This document shows positions 34,862 through 43,129 of a DNA stretch of 44,486 bases, piece by piece (position 1 is the stretch's first letter; every line of letters starts with the position of its first letter). This DNA comes from UPXZ01 sp047974405. GTDB taxonomy: Bacteria; Bacteroidota; Bacteroidia; Bacteroidales; Paludibacteraceae. Below the pieces are notes generated by a model. That model made no database searches, was not told the DNA's origin, and saw nothing but the letters and a program-made list of their open reading frames with translations. The DNA is taken from NCBI GenBank assembly GCA_047974405.1, contig JBKECI010000057.1, positions 1-44,486 on the forward strand. The letters are read 5' to 3'. The translations under genes and the position numbers were made by a program.

Positions 34862-35863
34862 ATGGAAAAAGACATTCTAAATTTAAATGAAGATATCCAT
34901 TTTGAAAGCCGCATAGACTTGGATGAATTGAGCAAGAGCATAAACTCTGTGCGTTGTGAGTTGAAAAAAGTTATCGTAGGGCAAGATAATATGATAGAGC
35001 ATCTTTTAGTAGCAATGCTCACCGGCGGACACGTATTGCTCGAAGGCGTTCCGGGAATAGCCAAAACCATAGCGGTAAAATTGCTTGCCAAAACTATGGA
35101 TGTTAAGTTTAGCCGGATTCAGTTCACACCCGATTTAATGCCTTCGGATATACTGGGCACATCGGTCTTCGACTTGAAAAAATCGGAATTTGAATTTCGA
35201 CCCGGACCTATTTTTTCAAATCTGGTACTGATTGACGAGGTAAACCGCGCTCCCGCAAAAACACAGGCGGCTCTATTTGAAGTAATGGAGGAACACCAAA
35301 TTACCCTTGACGGAAAAACGTATGAAATGGATAACCCCTTTTTGGTTATCGCCACGCAAAACCCCATAGAGCAAGAAGGAACTTATCGGCTCCCCGAAGC
35401 ACAATTGGACCGCTTTATGTTTAAGGTGGTTATTAACTACCCTGCTTTGGAAGACGAATATGAAATTATCCGCCGCGAACACGCAGCTGCGGAGGGAGAC
35501 AAAACAGCTGAGGTGCAAAAAGCGATTTCTGGCACACAAATATCCAACTACCAATCTATTGTGCGTAATGTAAACGTCGAAGAGAATTTGATGCGCTACA
35601 TTGCTCAAATTGTGAATAGCACCCGAGACAATCCATTTTTATACTTAGGAGCTTCACCACGCGCATCATTGGCTATCATGAATGCATCCAAAGGCTTTGC
35701 CGTATTGCGAGGGCGAGATTTTATAACTCCAGAAGATATAAAGGAGAGTGCTGTGAGCGTATTGCAACACCGGCTTATTGTATCGCCCGAAAAAGAGATG
35801 GAGGGGGTAAAGGCTGAAGAAATAGTAAAACAAATTGTAGAAACAATAGAGATACCAAGATAA
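34862..35863 (+). CDS. MoxR family AAA+ ATPase
   Basis: The 333-residue cytoplasmic ATPase has a Walker A of the MoxR type (EGVPGIAKTIAVK), Walker B LVLIDEVNRAPAKTQAALFE, sensor 1 ATQNPIEQEG and the arginine-finger region LPEAQLDRFMFK. MoxR ATPases act as chaperones that help assemble or activate partners carrying von Willebrand A-like domains. Its partner here is presumably the DUF58 protein encoded 58 nt downstream. Length and motifs are normal. Confidence 0.95.
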   Translation: MEKDILNLNEDIHFESRIDLDELSKSINSVRCELKKVIVGQDNMIEHLLVAMLTGGHVLLEGVPGIAKTIAVKLLAKTMDVKFSRIQFTPDLMPSDILGTSVFDLKKSEFEFRPGPIFSNLVLIDEVNRAPAKTQAALFEVMEEHQITLDGKTYEMDNPFLVIATQNPIEQEGTYRLPEAQLDRFMFKVVINYPALEDEYEIIRREHAAAEGDKTAEVQKAISGTQISNYQSIVRNVNVEENLMRYIAQIVNSTRDNPFLYLGASPRASLAIMNASKGFAVLRGRDFITPEDIKESAVSVLQHRLIVSPEKEMEGVKAEEIVKQIVETIEIPR

Positions 35864-35921
35864 ATTTCAATCAGATTCAGGCACCTCTTGCCCTCGCGTA
35901 CAAAGCTAAAACAGAAATTCA

Positions 35922-37253
35922 TTGAAAACATTCAAACATCTATACATCAACAGTTTATTCTTCATACTGCTACTTGCAATCGGAGGGTTGTTCTTTATTT
36001 CATTTTTTTTAAAACCACTGTTTGTGGTTTCGTTGATACTACTTTGGATGTTGATTTCAATTGCCGTGATTGATGTCTTTATCCTATTTTCAGACAAACA
36101 TGGAATTGACGCAGAGCGAAAACTCCCCGAAAAATTCTCCAACGGAGATGAAAATCCCATCCATATCTCCATAAAAAATAATTATCGGCTCCCCGTTAAA
36201 GTGGAAATAATCGATGAAATTCCATTTCAATTTCAAAAAAGAGATTTTCTCATTCGGCGAAAAATAGGCCCATGCGCAACAATACAGTTCAAATACCATC
36301 TTCGCCCCACACAGCGCGGCACTTACAAATATGGGAAACTCAACGTGTACGCAAAATCTCCCTTACAACTAGCTATCAAACGATATGTGTTTACCGAAAA
36401 TACCGAAATAGCCACTTTTCCCTCGTTTATACAATTAAAAAAATACGATCTGATGGCATTTTCAAATTCATTTAGAGAATACGGTTTAAAAAAAATACGC
36501 CGGATAGGACATACAATGGAATTTGAGCAAATCAAAGAATATATACAGGGAGACGATGTGAGAACCATTAACTGGAAAGCGACCTCCAAAAAACAGACAT
36601 TGATGATTAATCAATATCAGGACGAAAAATCACAACCGGTATATCAGGTCATAGACAAGGGTAGAGCTATGCAAATGCCCTTTGGAGGGTTGAGTTTACT
36701 TGATTATGCCATCAATGCTACACTTGCCTTGAGCAATATAATTTTGAAAAAGCAAGACAAAGCAGGGATGTTTACATTCTCTACAAAGGTGGAAAATTAT
36801 GTGGCAGCAGAGCGAAAAACAGGACAGATGCAACAATTGATGGAGACGCTTTACCACATTGATACCAACTTTTACGAAAGTGATTTTGGTCGTCTTTTGG
36901 TAGATATAAAACAATCGGTCAGGCAACGCGCCCTGATTATACTCTACACCGATTTCGAAACTCTTGACGGGCTAAAGCGACAACTTCCATTTTTGAAAGG
37001 AATAGCCAAAAATCATTTGTTGATTGTGATATTCTTTGACAATAGCGAACTAAACTTGCTTGTAAACAGAAAATCTAAAACTGCACAAGATGTCTATGAT
37101 AAAGCTATTGCCGAAAAGTTTGCTTTTGAAAAAAAAATAATAATTGGCGAATTGACAAAACACGGTATTCAATCCATTCTCACACAGCCTGAGAATCTTA
37201 CACTTGCATCTATCAATAAATATTTAGAACTGAAAGCAAGAGGAATGATATAA
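35922..37253 (+). CDS. DUF58 (VWA-like) membrane protein
   Basis: The 443-residue protein has two N-terminal helices (FFILLLAIGGLFFISFFL, LFVVSLILLWMLISIAVI) and the DUF58 motif YIQGDDVRTINWKATSKK near residue 210. A VWA-like C-terminal half follows. The metal site normally reading DxSxS reads DKGRAM, so the MIDAS is not conserved; this seems usual for the Bacteroidales subgroup. The start is TTG at 35922: a stop codon lies five codons upstream and the next in-frame ATG would remove the first membrane helix. It ends the operon; a plausible client of the MoxR ATPase. Confidence 0.88.
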   Translation: MKTFKHLYINSLFFILLLAIGGLFFISFFLKPLFVVSLILLWMLISIAVIDVFILFSDKHGIDAERKLPEKFSNGDENPIHISIKNNYRLPVKVEIIDEIPFQFQKRDFLIRRKIGPCATIQFKYHLRPTQRGTYKYGKLNVYAKSPLQLAIKRYVFTENTEIATFPSFIQLKKYDLMAFSNSFREYGLKKIRRIGHTMEFEQIKEYIQGDDVRTINWKATSKKQTLMINQYQDEKSQPVYQVIDKGRAMQMPFGGLSLLDYAINATLALSNIILKKQDKAGMFTFSTKVENYVAAERKTGQMQQLMETLYHIDTNFYESDFGRLLVDIKQSVRQRALIILYTDFETLDGLKRQLPFLKGIAKNHLLIVIFFDNSELNLLVNRKSKTAQDVYDKAIAEKFAFEKKIIIGELTKHGIQSILTQPENLTLASINKYLELKARGMI

Positions 37254-37588
37254 CGTTCCTTATTTGGAGAGATTATTCATTCCTCCAGTCCTCTGTTTAG
37301 TTCGCTCGCATGTGTTATGCAACCTGCTACCTCCTATTATAAACCCTTAATATCGAGACTTCAAAATAAGCATAAGTATCATCCCGAAACTATATGCGGA
37401 AAACATAGTAATATACTTTTTCGAGAAATTAAACATTATTTAATATCACATTTATTATATTTTAAAATGCTTTATATGTATTTTTTATTTAAAAAGATTA
37501 AATTAATTGTTTTTTTAACTTAAATGTCTATTCTAATTTAAGCAAAAGAGAGTATTTTTGTACGGGTCAAAAATTGAAATATAGAGGA
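37254..37588. other. AT-rich intergenic region without a clear gene
   Basis: The 335 nt between the DUF58 gene and the outer-membrane protein gene become very AT-rich toward the right. A short open frame at 37317-37523 looks random, with no recognisable protein features. Only a possible -7 box near the right end can be named. Confidence 0.6.
37553..37560 (+). promoter_or_regulatory. Possible -7 box of the outer-membrane protein gene
   Basis: TATTTTTG matches TAnnTTTG, 28 nt before the ATG at 37589. No TTTG lies at the -33 position. Confidence 0.35.
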
Positions 37589-38329
37589 ATGTTAAAAATT
37601 AAAGGTAAAATTTTATTAATAGTAGTGTTTTTTCTAACGATAAATCCAAATACTTTTGCTCAGTGGGCGCTTCCGTCCTCGCAATTAGGAGAAACCTCTA
37701 TTTATGCCGGCGCAGGCATCACAAAGTTATACGGAGACATTGGAGGATATGCTAATGAAAAATTCGCATTAGTAGATATAAACACTTCTTACGCTTTAGG
37801 ATTTAGATACACTTCTCCCTTTAGAGTAGGTTTCTCTTTACTGGCAGAATTGAACAATCACTATCAGGGAGACGATGTCAATACCCACCTGAGCTATCGC
37901 GAAATCGCATTCCGCTCAAGACAATATGGATACAGCGGACAGCTCGAAATAACCCTTTGGGGAGGAAACTATTTTTCAACATACAATCCACACCACCTTT
38001 ATGCTTTTGGCGGTATAGGACACTCCAATATCTCCTCACAAATTTTAGACACAACACTAATCCGCTCAACAGACAAAGTAAAATATAAGGAACAAACCTG
38101 GAGCATTTACGGGGGATTTGGTTACCAATATCGATTTGCCGACCATTTTTCTATCGGACTGGAATATCGCGCCACCCAATTCTTAACAGACTACATTGAC
38201 GGCTACCACCCCAAGTTCTCGAAAAGAGACGATATGTCAATGGATTTGCGTTTGACTGTGGCCTACTACTTCCATCTGAATCTTGGCGGAAAGAAAAGAT
38301 GGAAATGCAATTGCGATTATTTAAAATAA
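37589..38329 (+). CDS. Outer-membrane beta-barrel protein (DUF6089-like)
   Basis: The ATG at 37589 is preferred over a TTG at 37574. The 246-residue protein has a signal peptide (MLKIKGKILLIVVFFLTI, cleavage after NTFA). Amphipathic strands typical of a small outer-membrane barrel follow: SIYAGAGITKLYGDIGG, TSYALGFRYTSPFRVGFSL, WSIYGGFGYQYRF and LRLTVAYYFHLNL. A cysteine pair (KWKCNCDYLK) at the very end, outside the barrel, is unusual. Similar DUF6089 proteins occur widely in Bacteroidota; the function is unknown. Confidence 0.8.
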   Translation: MLKIKGKILLIVVFFLTINPNTFAQWALPSSQLGETSIYAGAGITKLYGDIGGYANEKFALVDINTSYALGFRYTSPFRVGFSLLAELNNHYQGDDVNTHLSYREIAFRSRQYGYSGQLEITLWGGNYFSTYNPHHLYAFGGIGHSNISSQILDTTLIRSTDKVKYKEQTWSIYGGFGYQYRFADHFSIGLEYRATQFLTDYIDGYHPKFSKRDDMSMDLRLTVAYYFHLNLGGKKRWKCNCDYLK

Positions 38330-38330
38330 A

Positions 38331-38346
38331 ACACCTATCAAGGTGT
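38331..38346 (+). terminator. Short hairpin after the outer-membrane protein gene
   Basis: ACACCT (38331-38336) pairs with AGGTGT (38341-38346) around ATCA, starting one base after the stop codon. A short T run follows at 38351-38354. Weak but well placed. Confidence 0.5.
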
Positions 38347-38358
38347 GCCATTTTGACG
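38346..38358 (+). promoter_or_regulatory. Imperfect second copy of the hsp20 operator-like motif
   Basis: TGCCATTTTGACG has two mismatches to the palindrome TGTCATTTTGACA found 85 nt downstream. It may be a secondary site or chance. Confidence 0.3.
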
Positions 38359-38430
38359 CATACAAATCTGCTGACAATCAGATAATTGGCAACAAAAAAT
38401 CACCTACATGTTTGATGTATCTATTTTCTG

Positions 38431-38443
38431 TGTCATTTTGACA
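38431..38443 (+). promoter_or_regulatory. Palindromic operator-like motif upstream of hsp20
   Basis: TGTCA-TTT-TGACA is a perfect inverted repeat with a 3-nt centre. It overlaps the TTG that would serve as the -33 box of the hsp20 promoter, so a protein bound here would block or modulate polymerase. Confidence 0.55.
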
Positions 38444-38469
38444 TAAATGTAAGATTGGTATTTCTTTTG
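38438..38469 (+). promoter_or_regulatory. Probable promoter of hsp20
   Basis: TTG at 38438-38440 and TTCTTTTG at 38462-38469 are 21 nt apart. The -7 box departs from TAnnTTTG at its second base. Transcription would begin near 38476, about 60 nt before the ATG. Confidence 0.5.
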
Positions 38470-38536
38470 CGTAAGTTAATTCGAGTTCGAACCTATAAAT
38501 TAACTTAACAACAACAATAAGAAAGGAACCAATATT

Positions 38537-38968
38537 ATGTCATTAGTAAGATTTTCACCCTCTTCGTTTTCACATCGTTTTTTCGACGGAGATTTTTTCG
38601 ATAGAGAAAATAGAAATTATCCAAAAACAAACACCTCACTGCCTTCGGTAAACATCAAAGAAAACGACGATGAATTTACCGTTGAAATGGCGGCTCCCGG
38701 TTTTGAAAAAAAAGACTTTAACATAGAGGTACGCAATAATTTGATGACCATATCATCAGAGAAAAAAGAAATAGCAGAGACAAAAGAAAGAGAGTTCTTT
38801 ACAAAACGGGAGTTCAGCTATCAATCTTTTAGCCGTTCGTTTACATTACCACAAGCCGCCGACACCGAAAAAGTGAATGCGACATACGATAAAGGCATTT
38901 TGAACGTTATAATACCTAAGAGAGAAGAATCCAAATCCAAAACACCCCATCGGATTGAAGTAAATTAA
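38537..38968 (+). CDS. Small heat shock protein Hsp20/alpha-crystallin
   Basis: The 143-residue protein has a short N-terminal arm (SLVRFSPSSFSHRFFDGDFF). An alpha-crystallin domain follows from about residue 33 to 130 (VNIKENDDEFTVEMAAPGF, FNIEVRNNLMTISSEKKE, FTLPQAADTEKVNATYDKGI) and contains the family's A-x-x-x-n-G-v-L-type stretch YDKGILNVIIP. The C-terminus has the IxI-like anchor region IIPKREE. It acts as an ATP-independent holdase for unfolding proteins. The palindrome upstream suggests stress-responsive control. A strong terminator follows. Confidence 0.95.
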   Translation: MSLVRFSPSSFSHRFFDGDFFDRENRNYPKTNTSLPSVNIKENDDEFTVEMAAPGFEKKDFNIEVRNNLMTISSEKKEIAETKEREFFTKREFSYQSFSRSFTLPQAADTEKVNATYDKGILNVIIPKREESKSKTPHRIEVN

Positions 38969-38991
38969 ACGTTTTTCATTTTTTTTTTGAG

Positions 38992-39019
38992 AAGGCAGTT
39001 TTACGGCTGCCTTTTTTTT
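38992..39019 (+). terminator. Intrinsic terminator after hsp20
   Basis: AAGGCAG (38992-38998) pairs with CTGCCTT (39007-39013) around an 8-nt loop and is followed by a run of Ts, a textbook intrinsic terminator. Confidence 0.85.
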
Positions 39020-39038
39020 ATAACACAAAAATTTGATT

Positions 39039-39335
39039 ATGAACAAATACCAAGAAATTATCAATTCGGGACAGCCTGTGTTAATCGATTTTTATGCCAC
39101 TTGGTGCGGACCCTGCCAAACCGTCTCTCCCATTGTAGAAGCAGTAGGAAAAGAGATGCAGGGGCAAGCCCGCATACTAAAAATTGATGTGGACAAAAAT
39201 CGCCCGCTGGCAACTTCGCTACAAATTCAGGCAGTACCTACATTAGTCATTTACAAAAATGGCAAAGTGGTATGGAGACACTCCGGAGGGATAGACAAAC
39301 AATCGTTGAAAAATACGCTTTTATCTTTTACATAA
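39039..39335 (+). CDS. Thioredoxin
   Basis: The 98-residue protein carries the active site TWCGPC and the cis-proline segment VPTLVIYKNG. The N-terminus INSGQPVLIDFYA is normal, and the glycine near the end (HSGGIDKQSL) matches the family. The ATG at 39039 is preferred over a TTG at 39033. It is a cytoplasmic disulfide reductant. It sits between the hsp20 terminator and sppA; no promoter box is obvious. Confidence 0.95.
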   Translation: MNKYQEIINSGQPVLIDFYATWCGPCQTVSPIVEAVGKEMQGQARILKIDVDKNRPLATSLQIQAVPTLVIYKNGKVVWRHSGGIDKQSLKNTLLSFT

Positions 39336-39350
39336 GCGCTTTTATCAGAA

Positions 39351-39358
39351 TATTTTTG
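39351..39358 (+). promoter_or_regulatory. Possible -7 box of sppA
   Basis: TATTTTTG matches TAnnTTTG 38 nt before the sppA ATG. The -33 element is not recognisable. Confidence 0.4.
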
Positions 39359-39396
39359 TTTCTTTGCATCCATATTTCAAAAAAAAACAAACAACT

Positions 39397-41166
39397 ATGA
39401 AACAGTTCTTGAAATTTACATTGGCAACCATCGTCGGAATTATTATCACAGGTTTTTTGTGTACGCTATTGTTTTTCGGAATGATTGGCGCCGTTGCCAG
39501 CTTTGCCGACAAAGAGGTAAATATCACCGAAAATTCGGTTTATAAAATGGATTTGAACGGTAAGTTAGTCGAACGCTCCGAAGACGACCCTTTTTCCGGC
39601 ATTATGGAAAAATCTATTGGAAGAAGTTCCGAAACAACCATAGGACTTGACGACATTCTGTCCAATATCAAAAAAGCAAAAAACAACGCCAATGTCAAAG
39701 GAATTTATCTCTATGCAGGCACCCTCTCCGGCGGCTACGCTTCGATAACAGAGATAAGAGATGCGTTATCCGATTTCAAAACATCGGGCAAATTCATAGT
39801 TTCGTATGCCGATGCGTATAGCCAAAAAATGTACTACCTGTGCTCGGTTGCAGATAAAATGCTGTTGAATCCGCAAGGAATGGTTGAATTTCAGGGACTT
39901 GCCTCCCAAACAATGTTCTACAAAAAAGCATTAGACAAATTGGGTATTGAGATGCAGGTTGTAAAGGTTGGCACATTCAAATCGGCTGTCGAACCGTTCA
40001 TTTTGGATAAAATGAGCGATGAAAACAAAGAGCAGGTAACCACCTTTGCCAATTCCATCTGGAAAAACATATTAAACGAAATCTCTGGCGCTAGAAACAT
40101 TCCTGCTGATTCGCTGAACGTGCTTGCCGATAAGATGATGTCGTTTCGGCCTGCCGAAGAGGTATTGGCAACTCGTTTGGTAGATTCTCTCGTTTATGCA
40201 AATACAGTCGATAGCATACTGAGTAAAGAATATATGAAAGCAGATAATACTAAAAAAATCACTTTTGTTTCTAATGACGAAATGATTCACAGCAATACAA
40301 AACAACACACAATTGAAAAAGAAAAAATTGCGGTCATCTATGCTTATGGCGGTATCGACACGGAAGATGGTACAGATGGCATTGTATCGGAAGATTTAGT
40401 AAAAACAATCTATGACGTGAGCAAAGAAAAATCGGTAAAATCCGTTGTATTGAGAGTAAACTCTCCGGGAGGAAGCGCTTTCGGTTCGGAGCAGATATTA
40501 AATGCTGTCAGAGAATTGAAAAAAGAGAAACCTGTCATTGTTTCGATGGGAGACTATGCTGCCTCGGGAGGATATTATATCGCCTGTCTCGCCGATACCA
40601 TTGTAGCGCAGCCTACAACACTCACCGGGTCTATCGGTATTTTTGGAGTAATACCCAACATACAAGGGCTTTACAGCAAATTAGGACTTTCGACCGATGG
40701 CGTAAAAACCAACAAAATGAGCGATGCCATTTCGATAAACCGTGCATTTACACCCGAAGAAAGAAATTTGATGCAAAACTACGTCAATAGAGGGTACGAA
40801 TTATTTGTAGCCCGCTGCGCCGAAGGGCGCAAGAAAACGCCGGAAGAGATAAAAACCATTGCCGAAGGAAGAGTATGGACAGGCGAAGATGCCTTAAAGA
40901 TAGGATTGGTAGATAAACTAGGAACAATGAAAGATGCAGTAGAAATTGCAGCAAAAAAAGCAAAAATTAAAAATTATAACGTGGTGGAATATCCCGAAAA
41001 AGAGAGTTTTGTCGCACGCCTAATGAAAGATTTCGGAACGTCTGTAGAGACCCGCCTGACCCAAAAACAGCTAGGTGAAAACTATTTCATTTTGCAACAA
41101 ATTCGGCAGGCGCAGCAAATGAACGGAGTGTATATGCTTATGCCGTTTCAAGTCAGTTTCAACTAA
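39397..41166 (+). CDS. sppA: Signal peptide peptidase SppA, 67-kDa type
   Basis: SppA is an inner-membrane serine protease that degrades released signal peptides. The ATG at 39397 (MKQFLKFTLATIVGI) starts right before the single N-terminal membrane helix (IVGIIITGFLCTLLFFGMIG); a TTG at 39364 is less likely. The protein is a tandem duplication of the ClpP-like fold. The general base K195 is in the N-terminal half (TFKSAVEP) and the nucleophile S390 in the C-terminal half (GDYAASGGYY), as in the E. coli enzyme (K209/S409). Length (589 residues) is normal. Confidence 0.95.
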   Translation: MKQFLKFTLATIVGIIITGFLCTLLFFGMIGAVASFADKEVNITENSVYKMDLNGKLVERSEDDPFSGIMEKSIGRSSETTIGLDDILSNIKKAKNNANVKGIYLYAGTLSGGYASITEIRDALSDFKTSGKFIVSYADAYSQKMYYLCSVADKMLLNPQGMVEFQGLASQTMFYKKALDKLGIEMQVVKVGTFKSAVEPFILDKMSDENKEQVTTFANSIWKNILNEISGARNIPADSLNVLADKMMSFRPAEEVLATRLVDSLVYANTVDSILSKEYMKADNTKKITFVSNDEMIHSNTKQHTIEKEKIAVIYAYGGIDTEDGTDGIVSEDLVKTIYDVSKEKSVKSVVLRVNSPGGSAFGSEQILNAVRELKKEKPVIVSMGDYAASGGYYIACLADTIVAQPTTLTGSIGIFGVIPNIQGLYSKLGLSTDGVKTNKMSDAISINRAFTPEERNLMQNYVNRGYELFVARCAEGRKKTPEEIKTIAEGRVWTGEDALKIGLVDKLGTMKDAVEIAAKKAKIKNYNVVEYPEKESFVARLMKDFGTSVETRLTQKQLGENYFILQQIRQAQQMNGVYMLMPFQVSFN

Positions 41167-41205
41167 ATCGTACGCAAGCAATAAACTTTTACAAAATTAT
41201 TAAAT

Positions 41206-41240
41206 AGACGACCGCTAAGGTCGTCTGTTCTCTGTTTTTA
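41206..41240 (+). terminator. Intrinsic terminator after sppA
   Basis: AGACGACC (41206-41213) pairs perfectly with GGTCGTCT (41219-41226) around GCTAA. A T-rich stretch follows (41227-41239). Confidence 0.8.
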
Positions 41241-41278
41241 ATCTCTCATTTTTTTTACAACAAAGCATCGTTTTTACA

Positions 41279-42337
41279 TTGAACTTTATCAACCAAAACA
41301 TATTGACCTACTTGCTCTCAACTATTTACGGAAGTGTGATGGATATGCGAAATTGGTTGTTTTACAAAGGGATATTGCCATCGCACCGGTTTGACGTTCC
41401 CACAATCGGAGTGGGAAACTTAGCGGTAGGAGGTACGGGTAAAACTCCCCATGTAGAGTACTTGTTGCGTATGCTGAACGACAAGTACAAAACGGCTGTT
41501 TTGAGTCGTGGATACGGAAGAAAAACAAAAAGTTTTCAAATAGCAGACCAAAACAGCTCCGCCTACACAATAGGAGACGAATCCTTTCAAATTTTTTCCA
41601 AATTTCCCAACACCTCTGTTTTTGTGGACGAAAAGCGCGTACACGGAGTCGAGGAAATTCTCAAAGTGAAACCACACACAGAAGTTATTTTGTTGGATGA
41701 TGCCTACCAACACCGCTATATCAGCCCCGGACTCTCCATATTGCTTACCGATATCAAAAATCGCTATACAAGAGATCACGTAATGCCATTCGGATATTTG
41801 CGCGAAAAACGTAAAAATGCCAACAGAGCCGATATAATTATTGTAACCAAATGCCCATTAGAGATAGCTCAAGAAGAGATTCGCCATATTTTACAAGAAA
41901 TAGAGCCAACATCTTCACAATCCGTATTTTTTTCGGGGATGCAATACGAAGATATTTTTTCTGTGTATGATTTGAGACAAATAAATAAGGAGCGGCTGAG
42001 TAAAAGCGATATTTTGGTAGTTACGGCAATAGCCCACCCTCAACCGATGGTAAAACACGTTGAAAAATTGGCAAAATCAATAGAAACCCTTACATTTGCC
42101 GACCATCACCTCTTTTCGAAAAACGACATCCGGACAATAGAAAAAAAATCAAAAGACAAAATAATAATTATTACCGAGAAAGATGCAGCACGTATCAAAT
42201 CTATTGATTACCTGAATGAGAAATTGAAGAAGAAAATTTATGTACTGCCAATGAAAGTTAAAATATTAAACAATCAAGAAGAAGAGTTTAATCAAAAAAT
42301 AAATGATTATGTTAGAAAAAATTCAAGAAACAGTTGA
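41279..42337 (+). CDS. lpxK: Tetraacyldisaccharide 4'-kinase (lipid A synthesis)
   Basis: LpxK phosphorylates the 4' position of the lipid A precursor at the inner membrane. The P-loop lies in GVGNLAVGGTGKTPH, preceded by the membrane-associated N-terminal segment NILTYLLSTIYGSVMDMRNW. SRGYGRKTKSF and LLDDAYQHR are further family motifs. The start appears to be TTG at 41279: the frame is open back to 41219 with no ATG, and the next in-frame ATG would cut into the conserved N-terminus. The 352-residue length is normal. It overlaps the next gene by 35 nt. Confidence 0.93.
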   Translation: MNFINQNILTYLLSTIYGSVMDMRNWLFYKGILPSHRFDVPTIGVGNLAVGGTGKTPHVEYLLRMLNDKYKTAVLSRGYGRKTKSFQIADQNSSAYTIGDESFQIFSKFPNTSVFVDEKRVHGVEEILKVKPHTEVILLDDAYQHRYISPGLSILLTDIKNRYTRDHVMPFGYLREKRKNANRADIIIVTKCPLEIAQEEIRHILQEIEPTSSQSVFFSGMQYEDIFSVYDLRQINKERLSKSDILVVTAIAHPQPMVKHVEKLAKSIETLTFADHHLFSKNDIRTIEKKSKDKIIIITEKDAARIKSIDYLNEKLKKKIYVLPMKVKILNNQEEEFNQKINDYVRKNSRNS

Positions 42338-43121
42338 TTTTATTAAATCGAAAGTTGCAGAACTACCCAAAACAGGCATTATACTTGGAACAGGGTTGGG
42401 CAATTTAGTAACCCACATCAACGACCGGTTAGAAATTCCTTACGAAACCATTCCGAATTTTCCTGTTTCGACTGTAGAAGGCCACAGCGGAAAACTCATT
42501 TTCGGAAAATTGGGAGACATAAAAGTGCTGGCTATGCAAGGACGATTTCATTATTACGAAGGATACGACATGAAACAAGTAACCTTCCCCGTGAGAGTGA
42601 TGAAAGCACTGGGCATCAAAAACCTACTCGTGTCAAATGCTTCGGGCGGAATGAATCCTAATTTTGAAATAGGCGACTTGATGATTATTACAGATCACAT
42701 CAACCTATTTCCCGAACATCCGCTCAGAGGAAAAAACTACAAACAACTGGGCGAAAGATTTCCCGATATGAGCGAAGCATACGACAAAGAATTTGTCGCC
42801 AAAGCCAAAGCCATAGCTACAAAGCACAACATCAAATTGGTAGAAGGCGTGTATGTAGGGACTTCGGGACCAACGTTTGAAACTCCGTCTGAATACAAGT
42901 ATTTTCATATCATAGGTGGAGACGCCGTAGGTATGAGTACCGTCCCCGAAGTAATTGTTGCCAATCATGCCAAAATGCGCGTATTTGGCATTTCTATCAT
43001 CACAGACCTGGGAGTTCCCGGAAAAATAGTGGAAGTAACTCACGAAGAAGTGCAGGCTATCGGAGATAAAGCACAACCGCTGATGACACAAATTATGAAA
43101 GAATTGGTTGCAGACATTTGA
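42303..43121 (+). CDS. Purine-nucleoside phosphorylase (trimeric, class I)
   Basis: The enzyme splits purine nucleosides with phosphate to give base plus ribose-1-phosphate. The PNP/MTAP motifs are clear: GTGLGNLV, TVEGHSGKLIFG, MQGRFHYYEGYD, SNASGGMNP, GTSGPTFETPSEY and the base-binding GDAVGMSTVPEVIVANH. The 272-residue length is typical of the PunA/DeoD-II trimeric type. The start may be 42303 or the ATG at 42309; both overlap the end of lpxK, so translation is probably coupled. Confidence 0.94.
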   Translation: MIMLEKIQETVDFIKSKVAELPKTGIILGTGLGNLVTHINDRLEIPYETIPNFPVSTVEGHSGKLIFGKLGDIKVLAMQGRFHYYEGYDMKQVTFPVRVMKALGIKNLLVSNASGGMNPNFEIGDLMIITDHINLFPEHPLRGKNYKQLGERFPDMSEAYDKEFVAKAKAIATKHNIKLVEGVYVGTSGPTFETPSEYKYFHIIGGDAVGMSTVPEVIVANHAKMRVFGISIITDLGVPGKIVEVTHEEVQAIGDKAQPLMTQIMKELVADI

Positions 43122-43129
43122 TAAAGACG

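Noticed and set aside
37317..37523. Possible small gene in the AT-rich gap before the outer-membrane protein
   Set aside because: No signal peptide, domain or codon pattern resembling the neighbours; the frame ends in an AT-rich run.
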